Assembly: GCF_004193775.1 (NCBI RefSeq)
Contig: NC_041004.1
Location: forward strand, 36,790,411 to 36,854,410
Direction of reading: 5' to 3'
Source of the DNA: Glycine soja
Taxonomy: Eukaryota > Streptophyta > Magnoliopsida > Fabales > Fabaceae
Length of the DNA: 64,000 nucleotides
Shown: positions 34,901-47,637 of the stretch, piece by piece
How positions within the stretch are numbered: position 1 is the first letter of the stretch
How the letters are laid out: every line of letters begins with the position of its first letter
The notes under the pieces: generated by a model
The model's input: only the letters and a program-made list of their open reading frames with translations
What the model was told of the DNA's origin: nothing
Databases searched by the model: none
Position numbers and translations under genes: made by a program

Positions 34901-35605
34901 TGTATTCATCCTTGCTAGCAATTTATATATGCTTATTTTCAAAGCTTTATGTTGTCTAAGTCATTCTTGGGTTGATGAATATGATGTTACAATTTTTACT
35001 TGACATAAGCCACCCATATCACTTTTCTTATTATTTGGCCCTCATAGATTCCCTTGCCACAGCAAAGGTGGAATTAATATCATTCACATAAGAAAGAGAA
35101 ACCATCCTTGTGTGTTTCTCCTTAGAAACAGTTTTTTGCCTTCATTCAAATCCCAATATAACTAAATAAAAATGATATCCCTGACCCTGCCATTTATTTC
35201 TAGGGAGTGTCAGCAGTGGAGGCATTCTTTGAACTTCTGAGCCAATCTAGCCTGAATGTGTTGCATCCTGAAGAAAACAAACCTGTTGCTCCTGTAGAGC
35301 TCTGCCCTATCTTGAAGACACTCTACAAAATTTTGATATCAAGGTAATCTCCTGCAACAATTGACTGAAACCTTGGTAGTCTGTTTTCTTTACCCTTATG
35401 CTTGTTATCTTTGAACACTTCCAACTCCAAGTACTACATTTGAAAATCTCCTTTACATCTTGCCGATGCACTAAATCTCAGGGAACAGTCATCACAAGCT
35501 ATTCTGAAAGCCTTGAGGGATGAAAATCTGAATGATCCTCGTGAACGAATTGAGATTGCACAAAGCCATGTTTTCTACAAGCCTTCACTTCTTGGACAAC
35601 CCTGA
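31994..35605 (+). CDS. GPDHC1: Cytosolic NAD-dependent glycerol-3-phosphate dehydrogenase
   Basis: Five exons (31994-32657, 33806-34027, 34466-34713, 35204-35343, 35482-35605) join to 465 aa, the length of the Arabidopsis GPDHC1 type. The enzyme interconverts dihydroxyacetone phosphate plus NADH and glycerol-3-phosphate plus NAD. In the cytosol it supplies glycerol-3-phosphate for lipids and feeds the glycerophosphate shuttle that balances NADH/NAD. The Rossmann motif GAGAWG is at residues 51-56, the conserved LSKGIE segment follows in exon 1, and the catalytic lysine is K288 in [12 protein letters not shown]. There is no transit peptide; a roughly 45-residue variable N-terminus precedes the Rossmann fold, as in the cytosolic plant clade. 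Intron 1 (1148 bp) carries nested transposons. No defects seen. Confidence 0.95.
32809..33415. mobile_element. Tourist-like MITE in GPDH intron 1, split by a SINE
   Basis: The left end GGGTGCATTTGGATTAG and the right end CTAATCCAAACATGATGCAT form imperfect inverted repeats. TTA flanks both sides (32806-32808 and 33416-33418), the target size of PIF/Harbinger (Tourist) elements. Without the SINE and its duplicated target the original length is about 390 bp. No coding sequence. Confidence 0.6.
33097..33297 (+). mobile_element. tRNA-derived SINE nested in the MITE
   Basis: Perfect 14-bp direct repeats ATCTCTAAAATTTT flank it (33083-33096 and 33298-33311). The body has an A-box-like GTGATAAGACTTGTG, a decayed B-box region (TGGTTCAAGATTTGAATT), the GTGTTGGGAGCGGAATACC block I associate with legume SINEs, and a short A-tail before the right repeat. 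The repeat length and tail indicate LINE-machinery insertion. Confidence 0.8.
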
Positions 35606-37686
35606 TTGTTTTCTCATTGGCAAAAGCCAAATGTGGATGCAACTATATATGGAAGCATTTGTCAACTCAAAGAGAATATTTAAATGAGCATGAATGTATT
35701 GTTTTGTGATGGATTTTGTATTACATTGTTGTATGTATATATGTCAAAATATAAGCCACTAAGCAATTGGACTAATAACTCCCAAAAACACTCACTACAG
35801 TACTGCCTGATGGACACTACAACATTGTGGCCAAAAATGAGAGGAACACTGTTTTTGGAAGAAAAAAAAATCATTAATGGAATGGAATAAGTGTGGAAGG
35901 GATACAAAGGGAGTGGAAGGAATGAAACAAAGCTAGCTTTATTCTTGCTTGGAAGATTGATGAGGGATTAGGAATGGAACTAAATTATTTTGTATGGAAG
36001 TTAAATTATAAAGATCTTGAATGAAATGTAATATGCTTAATTATGAACAAAATTTATTCCTCCAATTCCACCTCAATTTTGAAGAACAAAAAATTGTGTA
36101 TTTGAGGAAAACAAAGGGGGAATAGCTTCCCCTTGAGTTCCTTTCCCTTCCCATCCATTTTTCAAACCCCCAAACAAGAGGATTATTTCCCTTCCCCTTA
36201 TCACTTGTGTGTGAATCTGAAATTGTTACTTTTGTTTTGGCAACATTGGTGAATAAAGTATACAACCTAAAAGCTCAGTCACAGTCACAAAGCACTGTTT
36301 TTTGATAAGATGAGTCTATTGAATTTGTATTTTTTAATATAATAGTAACTAACTACAAATCCGTGATAGTAACCTTAACAACTAAAATGGGAATTAGGAC
36401 CACCTTGATCACTTGCTATTAATTGGACAAGGATCAAGAGTCTATTTCCAGTTTTCACCAATACCTTCTTAAGTTAAAAACTTGCCTGCAACAGAGTTAG
36501 AGGTCAATAATTATGCCCCACCACTCTGCTACAAGACAAAGCATATTGCTTTCCTAGTCTTAATGGAATGGGGATGAGAGCATTGACGGAGCTTAAAATT
36601 TTTGGAGGCTAGAGTAATTATCATTATAATATATTAATTAAACACAATGATCTTGATAATATCATCTTTTATAGGTGATTTTAAATATTTAATGATATAA
36701 TTCAAAATATATCATAATTAAATATAAACACAACGCCTGAGAATTTAAATAAAAAATTTTGAATTTGTTTTATACTTCAATATATTACGGATATAATTAA
36801 AAACTAATAAAAATCTATTTCACAAATACCCACGTGTTTTGCACAAACACTATTGAAAAAAAAAGTGTAAAATATTTATAAAATGTGGAAGAATTACATT
36901 TCATAATTGCTTAAATCCTATTGACAGATTATACATCTTTGATTCCCCTTAAGGAAAAAGAATCTTCACCAGGAAAAACTAATTCCATCATGTTGACAAA
37001 AAAAAACTAAAATCAATTGAAAAAACTCTGATCTAATACCTAATTAAGAATTTTTTTTTCCTTTTTTACAAGATTTTTAAATGTATACAATTTACCATAG
37101 GAAAACATCATAGCAAAGGAAAATCTGCAATTTCATCATTTCTGAATCCATTAGTCCGTGGTTCATTATTCCATTAATGAAAAACGATTGTATGGATATA
37201 TCAAATAATCTAATGAGAACGTAAATGAATCGCAAAGGCTCCTGCTAAAACTGTGTTTAATGTAAAAGTTAATATAACAAAATTAGAGAGAAAAACAGTA
37301 TAAAACTGAAAGTGACACATACACATCACCAAATTTGTTAATGCTGTAACCCGCGCTTCATATTTAACAATGAAACTCAGCAGCATGTGAATGCGGCACA
37401 ACAGTTAAGTTTAAAGTCTTCTCTGCAGTCAGTGACTAACCAGTTGCAAGGAAGAAAACCTATACTTCCTTTCATTTACAAAAAAACTACTCTTGAGAAT
37501 TCTATCTATATAGGCTGTACAATTTCCTCACTGTCACAAAACCCATTTTGGTTTGCCTATGTATCATTCATAACTACGTCAGAATCCTATACCAACTTCC
37601 AGGGAAGCACTGGACATAACCAAAACCAACCAAGAGAGATACCCAAAAAGGCATGGCAGAAAAATGGGTAACCACCAGTAATAAGT
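35606..37686. other. Convergent intergenic region between GPDH and the Rho-N gene
   Basis: This holds the 3' UTRs of the two convergent genes and AT-rich spacer. The GPDH 3' UTR likely ends before about 36050, and the minus-strand gene's 3' UTR probably starts near 37400. No other gene was seen. Confidence 0.5.
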
Positions 37687-40600
37687 TCAGCAGCTACTGA
37701 GCTGCTTAGCTAATTGTTCAACCAAAGCTCCTTTTCGAAGCTTATAGTACTGTTTTACTTTGTGGTCCTTTGCCATGGCCCTCAAATCAATCAATGACAA
37801 GCTATTCAAGTCACCAGGCAGCAAAGATGAGGCCCCGTCATGGGAATCCACCAAGGAATGCAAGTTGCTACTATGAAGAACTAACTGGCTTCTGCTGTCC
37901 ATAGAAACCCTGTCTGAATTTGTTTCCATGTCCACAGTGATTGGCAACTTTAAAGCTTTTCTTCTCTTTTGTAATTCAGAGAAGTTGCTATCATAAGGAA
38001 CAAGAGCACGACCTTCAGTTTCATGCTTGTCGGGTTGCACTGCTCTTCTAGTAATAATCTTCCGGTTCATGGGCTCATTTAAAATGGCAACATCAGTACA
38101 GGGTTTCGATCTTCGCTGCCTCTTGGTTGATACAATTATGGGTGTACTTGGAATAACTTCTGTACAACTGTCATATGGTTCTCTGGAAGAAAATGCCTCT
38201 AGTTCCAGTTTCTGCTTTTCCCGAGCTTTTAGCTTTGAAGGGAAACTCATGTTCAATTTTCTGAATTCAGAAGTAATTTGGGACTTAAGGTCTTGTGCTT
38301 CTTGTTCCTCTTCATCTTCATCTATCATCTGTAAATCAGTATTCAGTGTACTCTTGGTTTGAATCCCTAGCAGAAACCAATGCAGAATTTTCAGCATTAA
38401 TAAGGGAGTGGTATTTTCAATGTTGAACACTAGTCCAGAATTATTACCATTACTTCCTTTAAAGGAGCAAAATTCAGTATCAGCACTACAAAATGTTTGA
38501 GGATAAACAACTTGTAAAGGTAAATCCACAGAGTTCAAATCTTCATCTGGAGCAACCTTGGATTGTTTCTTGTAGGCTCTCTGTGCAGTTTCTGGAGCAA
38601 AATCACATACCTTTTTGTCTAAATTGGAATTCCTACTTTTCCGTTGTGAAGTAGCTAATCTGGAATTAGGATACTTTTTCCTCCCCTTGATGTCAGTTGC
38701 AGGTCTAAAATCATCTGAGCTAACATCTTCTTTGACAAATTCATTTTCTTTCTGCACAATTTAAGAAAAAAATGCATTTAAAAACCTTGTTTAAAATAAA
38801 ATTGTAAATTGATTAGAAGGGGAACAACAGCACTTCTTGCACCTTGGCTTCATTTGGAATATTTTCATTGTCTTTGGCAGAAAACAAATCCAATATTTGA
38901 CCTATATCTGTATCAATGAGTTGACTTCTTTCAACTTCATTTCCAGAAACTTTATCAGATGTTTCTGATAATTTCATCCAATCAGAGTGATCAGGAGATT
39001 CAGGTCCACTTTTTTGTTGTTGTGAAGTAGCTAATCTGGAATGAGGATACTCTTTCCTCCCCTTGACGCCAATTGCAGGTCTAAAATCATCTGAGCTAAC
39101 ATCTTTTTCTTTGACAAACTCACTTTCTTTCTGCAGAATTTAAGAAAAAAAATGGACCAAAAACCTTGTTTAAAATTAAAGTTAAAGTAAAATAGTAATT
39201 GCAGCATCCAAGAAGTTTAAATTGATTACAAGGGATCCAACACTTCTTGCACCTTGACTTCACTTGGAATATTTTCATTGTCTTTGGCAGAAAACAAATC
39301 CAAGATTTGACCTATATCTGTATTGATGAGTTGGTTTCTTCCAACTTCTTCATTTCCAGCAACTTTATTATCAGATGTTTCTGATAATTTCATCCAATGA
39401 GAGTGATCAGGTCCCCTTTTTCGTTGTTGTGAAGTAGCTAACCTGGAATGAGGATACTCTTTCCTCCCCTTGACACCAATTGCAGGTCTAAAATCATCTA
39501 AGCTAACATCATTTTCTTTGACAAATTCATTTTCTTTCTGCACAATTTAAGAAAAAAAATGGACCAAAAACCTTGTTTAAAATTAAAGTCAAATATTAAT
39601 TGCAACATCCAAGAAGTTTAAATTGATTAGGAGAACAACACTTCTTGCACCTTGACTTCACTTGGAATGTTTCCATCATCTTTGGTGGAAAACAAATCCA
39701 ACATTTGACCAATATCTGTATTAATGAGTTGGCTTTTTCTGACTTCTTCATTACCAGTAACTTCATTATCAAATGTTTCTGATAATTTCGTCTCATCAGA
39801 GATGATAGCTCCTAAATCAGGACTTCTAACAAGAGATTTTTCAGGCAAATCCTTAAAAGAAAAAAATCTAGTCAGGATTTAAAGCAGGTCCACTGGCAGG
39901 GACATGTTTGATAGGGGATTCAAGGCATCACGTACAACATTAAAGCTGTAATGTAATCTAGGAAGATACAAAATGAGCCTCTCTACAATAGGCATTGCCC
40001 TTGGGCTTTGCTCCAAATTTATCATGCATAAATATGGTTGCCAAGGTTAGAGTTAGACCTTCACAAAAAAAAAAAAGCCAAATAAAAATAAAACCATACA
40101 GATTGCAATTGCAAGCACAATGTAAAGTCCGAAAACTGCTACCAGTCTACCACATTAGCCATTTTACTGGGATTTACTCTCTTTTCCTTAGGTTTCAATG
40201 TCAAACAACAGTTTGCACTGTCAGAAACTAGAGTATGTGAATCCCTTCTTAAATGCTACTTTAAAATTAAAGCTCAAAATAACTTTAAAAAAAAACTGTT
40301 TGACAGCTGGAAAAAACAAAGTCCTTAATTTTTTAAGAGTTTTTCTCTAAATGCGTTTAGCACAACTTCTCCTTTTAAAGAGAAGACAAGCTAAAAAAAA
40401 CTGGGCCAAATGGGTAATTGATATTTGATGGCTTATAGTTGACAGGAACAAGGTGCAACTGAAAAAATGACTTATTTTTAAGTGATCCTTAAGTTTCATC
40501 TAAAGTAAGACTAACAATATTCTCTCGTCTATGGGTGGCCAGCTACAAGGTCAGCGAATTTGGGGTGAAAGCTTTAGTCTTCTTGTTAAACTCAAGTGTC

Positions 40601-42760
40601 AAAATTGGCCAAAAATCAGTTTAGGATGATTGGACTTGGAGCCGACAATAACAACTGGTAAGAGATTTAAGCAAGCTCAGAGCCATGTGCATATCTAACT
40701 CATTGTAGGCTTATTTGTAAATGCCCAAAAGTAAATGGAATGTGCTCAAATCAACTTAAAACACTAATTATTAGCGACAAATCTCCACTATATGCGTCTC
40801 CAAATATCATATCCATTGCCTAAATCATGGCTTTATGTGGGCTAGAGAGAGGCAGCTAATTACTGCACATTTATGTTAAACTTGTTACTTGTATGATTGA
40901 AAGCAATTGCATATCCAGAAGTAGACATACCAAGCAATCGTCACACAAACAGATACAGTAAGAATTAGTCTTAAATGGGTCTAATATTCCAGAGGCTAAA
41001 AAAAAATTGAAAGGAAACATTGGTGTAGCAATCAACTATTACAAAAAAAGTGTTCAGCTCAAGCGTTAAAATTTATAGTACATTAAGACATGCAGGAATA
41101 GAAAATAAGTGCATTTAAATTGAAAACATACAACAGAGCTTTCTCTACCTCAATCTTTTCAGGATTATCTGATCTCTTTTCATGAAGCTCCAAAAGAAGT
41201 TCCGAGCTTTCAGAGGTTCCATGGAGTTCTTTTTCTTCCTCCTTAATGATTATATTAGAATCAAAAGTGCTAGAATCCTTGTCTAGTGCATGTCCAGTAA
41301 CATTCACAATTGGACTCAACATATTCATATCCAGAGACTGCTTCAAATTGAAAAGGTGGGGCAAGAAAACATGCCAGTTACATTCAAAACCAAGGGTCAA
41401 CAGTTAAAGACTGTACATCAAACCAACACTACCAGAAGATACACAAGAGTAACAAAGGAGGTAGGAGTAAATATATGTGCTAAATGGCAAGCAAGGGATA
41501 GCTTAATACATATTGTTGTCATTATCCAGCACTTGCAAGACAGAGAAAATCCATAACCCTTAAACTAAAATAAAAGAATAACAGTTATACAATTAATAAG
41601 CTATTGTATAGTACATACAATAGTTTAAATTATAATCAACAGTAGCATAATTACTTCCCCCTGCAGAAATATTGGAATAATAGAAATTAAGCAATATATG
41701 CCAAAAAATGAAAACAGAAAATAAATTTCAAAAGGGATTTCAAAAGCCAAACCTGGGCAAGTATTTCATTAAGTGTCTCAGCAGGTTCTTTATCTAACAG
41801 TGGCTGCATCTCTGCATCATCAGCATAATCATTCTTCAAAGTGCTAACCGCCACATCAAGCCGGCTGATTCTCTCAGTGAGAGCAGCACAGCATATATCA
41901 GGCCACTTTTCATGCTCGGTGCAGGCCAATTCATTCTGAAGCAACAAGAGATCCCTTTCAAGTTCCTCAATCTCGGTATCTGCCTTGGTGATCAAAATTC
42001 TTAAAACCCGAACACAGGATTCCACATTCAAGGCATCCTCCTCTATGAAATCTACAAAGTTCAACAGAAAGCCAGAGTAAACACAACACACACGGAGGAC
42101 ACAAATGCAGTGCGAGTGCGGGGAGTGAAACAATAATTTACCACGGCCACACCCAAAGTAGAAGTCACATTCAGGATGCTGTGACCAGTAATTACTACCA
42201 CTCGCAACTGAGACAAGTAAATAAATAAATTACATGTCAAAAGCAATTTGATTTGTTTGGATAAACTTCCTGATTATAATCATTTATAGAAGAAAATCAA
42301 ATAATGAAAAAAAATTCAAGAGGGATCAATTTACTCCATATGCAACTCTGGGTAAAATTACTCCTTCAACAAATCTGAGTATATATTAAAATTTCATTAA
42401 TTCAACTCTAAATTACTGAGTAGAGTAAGTAACAAATTTCCATAGAATTCTAAAACTATTTAATTCTTCATTAACTAAACATTTTAAAAATGTCGACTTT
42501 AAGATTAAAATACCTACAAATATATTATTTGTATAACATGTGCGCATAGAATATATTGAACGGATTATTTAATAAGTTGATTAGAACTTTTTCTGAGAGA
42601 GAGAGAGAGGAAAGTTGATTACTGCTATAACTTATTAAACCCACTAAACGAATAATTAATAAAATAATGACTTGAGAAATAGTAATAGTAATAGTAATAG
42701 TAGTAGAGAAGAAAAGGAGAAACCTTGGGCATAGGACGAACTCCAGAGATCCCAAGCCAT
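37687..42760 (-). CDS. Rho-N/SAP-like domain protein with coiled-coil N-terminus
   Basis: Seven exons on the minus strand join in phase to 797 aa: 42760-42724, 42051-41753, 41340-41149, 39851-39642, 39537-39244, 39130-38834, 38751-37687. The start MAWDLWSSSYAQ is the only in-frame choice that splices cleanly (G joins AT at 42051). Residues 13-112 look helical and coiled-coil (VLRILITKADTEIEELERD). The middle is acidic, Ser/Lys-rich and probably disordered with basic nuclear-signal-like stretches. The end, LIDLRAMAKDHKVKQYYKLR, is a Rho_N/SAP-like helix-extended-helix that binds nucleic acid in related proteins. Exons 5 and 6 are tandem duplicates, and the last exon has a probable compensated frameshift. 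Position matches Arabidopsis At2g41550, annotated Rho termination factor as I recall. Biochemical function is unknown. Confidence 0.85.
38751..39851 (-). repeat. Tandem exon-intron duplication inside the Rho-N gene
   Basis: Exons at 39537-39244 and 39130-38834 are copies of each other together with their introns (unit about 380-410 bp). Their 5' half (KENEFVKE...DDFRPAI..KGRK.YP.SRLATSQ) matches the start of the last exon at 38751. Their 3' half (SQLI.TDIGQ.LDLFS.KD...IP.E.KVQE) matches the end of the exon at 39851-39642. Every boundary is phase 0, so extra copies keep the frame. Confidence 0.9.
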
Positions 42761-43244
42761 GAACTCCAGCAGGTAACTATATCCTGAAAAATGAAAATTA
42801 AAAAAAAAAAAAAGCGGCTTTGAGGAAGACGAGAAGGTGAATATAATAATAATAATAGAGAACATGCAAGTAAAGAAAATGAAGAAAGAGCGAACAGCAT
42901 TGAACGGAGAGGAACGAACATGGTGTTGGTGGTTGCGAAAGAGGGTTGAAACGACAAAGGCATTGCGTACGGAACGACAAAGGAAATTCTTCAAGAGAAG
43001 AGAAGGGGAAAGGGGGGGGGAGAATTAATTAATATTACGATGTACGCACCAACCAGAGTATTAATTAATTAATGAAGTAGAAGAAGCATTAAGAATGATG
43101 GTCACATCACATAGTGCAACCATAAATATTAATGCAGTAGAAAGATGAAATTAGTGTGGGAAAATGCAATGAGGAAGGAAGCACGTTTGTTTTTTCGGCT
43201 TCACCTGGAAAAAAAACGAGTCCGTGAAACGCGAAAGGGTTTGC

Positions 43245-43280
43245 CTAGGGTTTTGCGATTGTCGACCAATTCAGACCCAT
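43245..43280 (-). promoter_or_regulatory. Possible uORF and telo-box in the Rho-N gene leader
   Basis: The region 43180-43380, read on the minus strand, looks like a plant leader: it is rich in CT tracts and holds AAACCCTAG, a telo-box. An 11-codon open frame (43280 to stop at 43245) starts MGLNWS. Whether the mRNA includes it depends on an unmapped 5' exon. Confidence 0.3.
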
Positions 43281-45036
43281 AAGAGAAGAGAAGAAGAGTG
43301 AGTGTGCTGTGTGCAGCGAAAAGGCTGCAACTGAAAATGAAAGCGGCGAGGGCGAGGGCGAGGGCGATATGGTAATTTCATTCTCTGCGACGTGGGCCCG
43401 GGGGTTCTGGTGGGGCCTCGTTTGACTGGGCTAGTTTGTGGGCCGTCGATTGTTTTCAGGTGCTATTTTTATCGGCGAATCGGTGCCCAATGGGGCCCAC
43501 ACGTCAACTCTCTTTCTTTTCTTTACTACTACAAGTACAGCACGTCTATTCTATTTTTCTAACTTTTCAAAGTCTTTTTATAAAATCTTTTTCTTCATCT
43601 TTATTTTCATTTTATTAAATACAGAAAATATTTAATATTTCTTCGATATTATTAAATATTTATTTATCATAAAATATTGGAAGGACTGATAAGAAGATTT
43701 ATCAAATAATATTTCGTATGGTGTGATAAAAAGAAAAATTAGATGTTCCATTTACTAATAATACTTTTTACATGTTTTTTATTGGGTGTATACAGACTTT
43801 AAATCAATGTTTTTAAAATGAGATTGTTGATTCCACTGGTAAATATACTGATTTAAAGTCAATAATTCAAAGTTGAATCGATTTTATATTTTTTAATATT
43901 ATATAATATTTTAAATAATAAAATAATATAGAATTATAAAAAATTAACATCTAAAAATTATAAATTAGTATAATGATTAAATTATGTGTTTCATAACATA
44001 AAAATTAATAATAGTTGTAAAAATAATTCATAATTATATGAAATATTGAAGAATGTATTTTTATTTATCTTAAAAATATTTTGAAATAAATAAAAATAAT
44101 AAAATTAAAAATTAAAAAAATAGTTCAACATTGATTTTGTGTTGGTTTAATTGATTCTAAAATGCTTAAAAATTGTAGTCTTTGGGTCGTCACTTAATGG
44201 ATTTTTTATTGAGCCGGTTGAATCGGCCTATCCAATCTAGTTTTATCAATCACAGTTAAAACATCAATAATTTTATAATAAAGAAAATAATAAACAACTT
44301 AAAGTTTTGTTTAATTATCTTATATAACATTAAAATGAAACTGATAGTATTTAACTGTTCATAATATTATTTTTAATAAAAATAAATACTTATTTTAATA
44401 ACTTGACTATTAAAAATTTACATGAAAGATGAATCTTAAATTTAAATTTAAATTTAAATAATAAAAGTACAAAACATCTATTTTTTTCCTTTAGAAAATC
44501 ACTTATATTATTTCATTAAGAATAAAAAAGTCAATACAATTAATTGACTCTTGGTTTGGCCTTAGATGATCAAATTAAGATTTTTGAGTTGAATTTCATC
44601 AACTGCATTTTCATGTGATTTTTAATACAGTTGGGGTGGTTAACCCCTGTTATTCAAAAGAAGAAAAAAAAAAAAAAAGGAGTCAATACAAGTAGAAATC
44701 AAATGAAAAATATGGTGTCTAGCAAAAGAAAAACTTGTTTAAAAAAAAAACTTATTAGTTTCGTCAATGCTTCTTCATATTTCTCTTTTTATCTTAACCA
44801 TTTTTCCACCTTTTGCGTCACATATACAAAGAGATTTTTTTTAATGCTAAAGGAAAAGGATATATATATTTTTACATACTTATTTAATATTAGTATATGA
44901 ATTATTTATAATTAAAGAAATTATCCTATAATTTATTAAATTATTAAACAGATTTAATAAAAGAACAAACTTGTATCATTTAATTAATTTTCATAATTTT
45001 ATTTTTATTTTTTTATTCATATGAACCGAATTTAAT

Positions 45037-45318
45037 TATTCTTTCCGTTCCTAATTATAAGATTTTTTTCAAAAATTTGTTTGTTTCTTTTTACAAGATC
45101 TTTTCCTAATTTTTAGATGCATTAATTATTTTTTCTATATATACTTACTTAATTATTCTCTCTACAAACATTAATGAAAAAAAAAGTAAGTAGATAAAGA
45201 GAATAAAAAGATAATTTTGAAAAAATAATACAAATAATTGACAAATTTAATGCGATAATTACTTTTGTTTGAGGAATGTGAATTAATTAAAAAAAATCTT
45301 ATAATTAGAGAGAATGAG
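45037..45318. mobile_element. Stowaway-like MITE relic
   Basis: The left arm TTCTTTCCGTTCCTAATTAT, continued by AAGATTTTTTTC, pairs imperfectly with the right arm at about 45285-45318, which ends CTTATAATTAGAGAGAATGA. The CC(G/C)TTCCTAATTATAAG end resembles Stowaway termini. Length about 280 bp, no coding sequence. Confidence 0.55.
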
Positions 45319-47637
45319 ATTAGTAGAGAATTTATAAAAATTGACACATTATTCAAGAGAATTACATCCCTTGTAATTTTTTATTAATATTGAATATGTT
45401 TAAAAATATATCAGATATTATACTAAAATATTTATCTCGTCGAAGGAGTACTTTGTAAATGAATAATATTAATATAGGATTTTTGTGTTATAAAAATTTA
45501 ATGCATCTCACTCTAATTTTCAAGATGAATTTGAAGTTTCTCTCATTTTTTTTATAAGCGTTTCACTCAAATTTTATATGATTATGAAAGAAAAGGCTTA
45601 AATCCCAGAAATTTTTCACCTATAGATTTATATAAATCCCATGGTTGAAGTTACCAAACTTGTGACATTCAATGGTAAAAATCATATATCCCGTGAGTGT
45701 ATGTTTAGTTATGTGATAAATCATATTTTTTACTGCAAAAACGAAGCTCATATCATTTCATCTACAATTTATAATTATTATAATGATGATCATTTCATTT
45801 GGTATGCACATATACCATTCTCAATTTATTCTCAACTGTTTTTGACATTAATATCTGTCCAGAAAACATAAAAGCAAAAAAATAATATAATCATTCTCAA
45901 AATGTGGACACCATACTTATCTGTCTCACTATCACATGAACCTCAAGCAGCAACTCCATATGTACCTGCCCCTGTTTAAATTGCATGGAAGCATCAATGT
46001 TGCTGGTGATATACATGGAGGCCCCAAATTTGATTCTAATCCCCTTGCTCCTTCAGATGAGAGTTGTCCATCACTTCAGTGATCTAAAATCATCTTAACT
46101 GAAACAACTTTATATATATAGCTTCTGCCTTAAATGAAAAATTATATACTAAATTTTATTATTAACTCACTATTAGAATAAACACATTCAAAGATATTAT
46201 TTTACTTCAAAATTGATTATAATCGTAATTGTTTTTTAAAATTAATTTCATTCAAACTTAATTTTGTAAATCCAAACATAACCAAAAGTTTTATTTATCA
46301 AGAAATAAATTAATAAGAATTTATTTTCATGAAATAGGTTTCTTTTTCAAGGATAAAAAAAATCATAAGATAAGTGGTGAATGATAATAAATCCAGATCG
46401 ATTTGCCACGTCTTTTCTTTTTATATAAGTCTCGCCATCTTAGGGTGTATTAACATATTTTTCAGTCAATGTTTTATCTTCTCTTTTCTTTTTCTTTTTT
46501 TGATAGGATCTTCTCTTCTCTTTTCTTTTATGCACAATGTTTTATTTTCTTATGTGAAATTTGGATTTGGTTGTTACAATCATAGTTTTCATTAAAGCAC
46601 GTTCTCGTTTTATTCTTTGAAAGTATTCTGAGGTCATTATCCAAAAAAAAGAGGTATTCTGAGGTATTAATTTATGCAACAATTGATTCTTCAAACAATA
46701 GTTTTTCGATACCAAAAATAATTAAAAAGATATTATGTACAAAATTTAAGAGCAGCATCTTGTTTCAGCCGGAACTTTACCATGCTTGGTTTTTAAAAAA
46801 TATAATATAATACTTTACTTATTCTTTCAAGATGTCTCTCTATCAAATATGTTCATGATATACTATTGCATCGAGACTTAATTAGTATAAAAAATTAATA
46901 TTATCCCAAAATATTGACTAATTTTTTGGGTTATTATTTTATTGATTTGAAATATTTAATATGTTAGTAGATGATTAATTTTTATTAAAAAAATCTTGAC
47001 TTTCAATAATTATTTATTTTCAAATTTTTTTATCTATAAAACTCAAGATATTTTATTTCAAAAAAATAATTCAGCTCCATTCGTATTAACAATACCTTAG
47101 CATTCCTTTTCAAAAAAAAAAAAACAATATGTTAGTATTTGAGAACTGTTAGAACTATTTTTATAACGGTTAAATTAATGTTTTAAAAATCTTTCAAAAG
47201 ATCGTGAAATAGGGTGATTAACCCTCCTTGTTTTGACAAAAAGAAAAAAGAAAAAAAAAACCCTCTTGTCTATTTTATAAACTTATTTTTAAATGGATTT
47301 GTTTTAAAGAGATGGATATGTTTTGACCAAAGACCAAGTTAAACGAAAAATTTGAGGAGGTGACATTTTAGGAATTTTTTTACAGAAACATAAAAAATAT
47401 ATATATACATAAGCATACATATCTTTTTTATTATTTATACAAACATATAATTTTATTATTTGCTGTATAAATTCATTTTCAAAAGATCCAAATTTATACT
47501 ATAATTTTAAAAAAATTTGCAAAATCAACCCGAATTCTCAACTGTCTAAGAAAAAAAAATTTGCAAAAGCTTGCTCTTTTTCACGCCCTAGCTCATTTTC
47601 TTCTCTCTGTTCCTCACTCACTCGCATTTATTCACCA

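Larger units (their letters stand above)
42761..47637. other. Promoter side of the Rho-N gene and AT-rich spacer
   Basis: Up to about 43400 this is the likely leader and promoter of the minus-strand gene (GC-richer, CT tracts, a G-run at 43010-43020). Beyond it lies very AT-rich sequence with no coding signal. A decayed repeat around 43800-44240 has a right end AGCCGGTTGAATCGGCC of the type seen in plant MITEs. Confidence 0.5.

Noticed and set aside
42625..42994. Several overlapping minus-strand open frames rich in Phe, Leu and Tyr
   Set aside because: They read through CT-rich leader and TAG-repeat intron sequence; only the short exon 42760-42724 fits the gene model.
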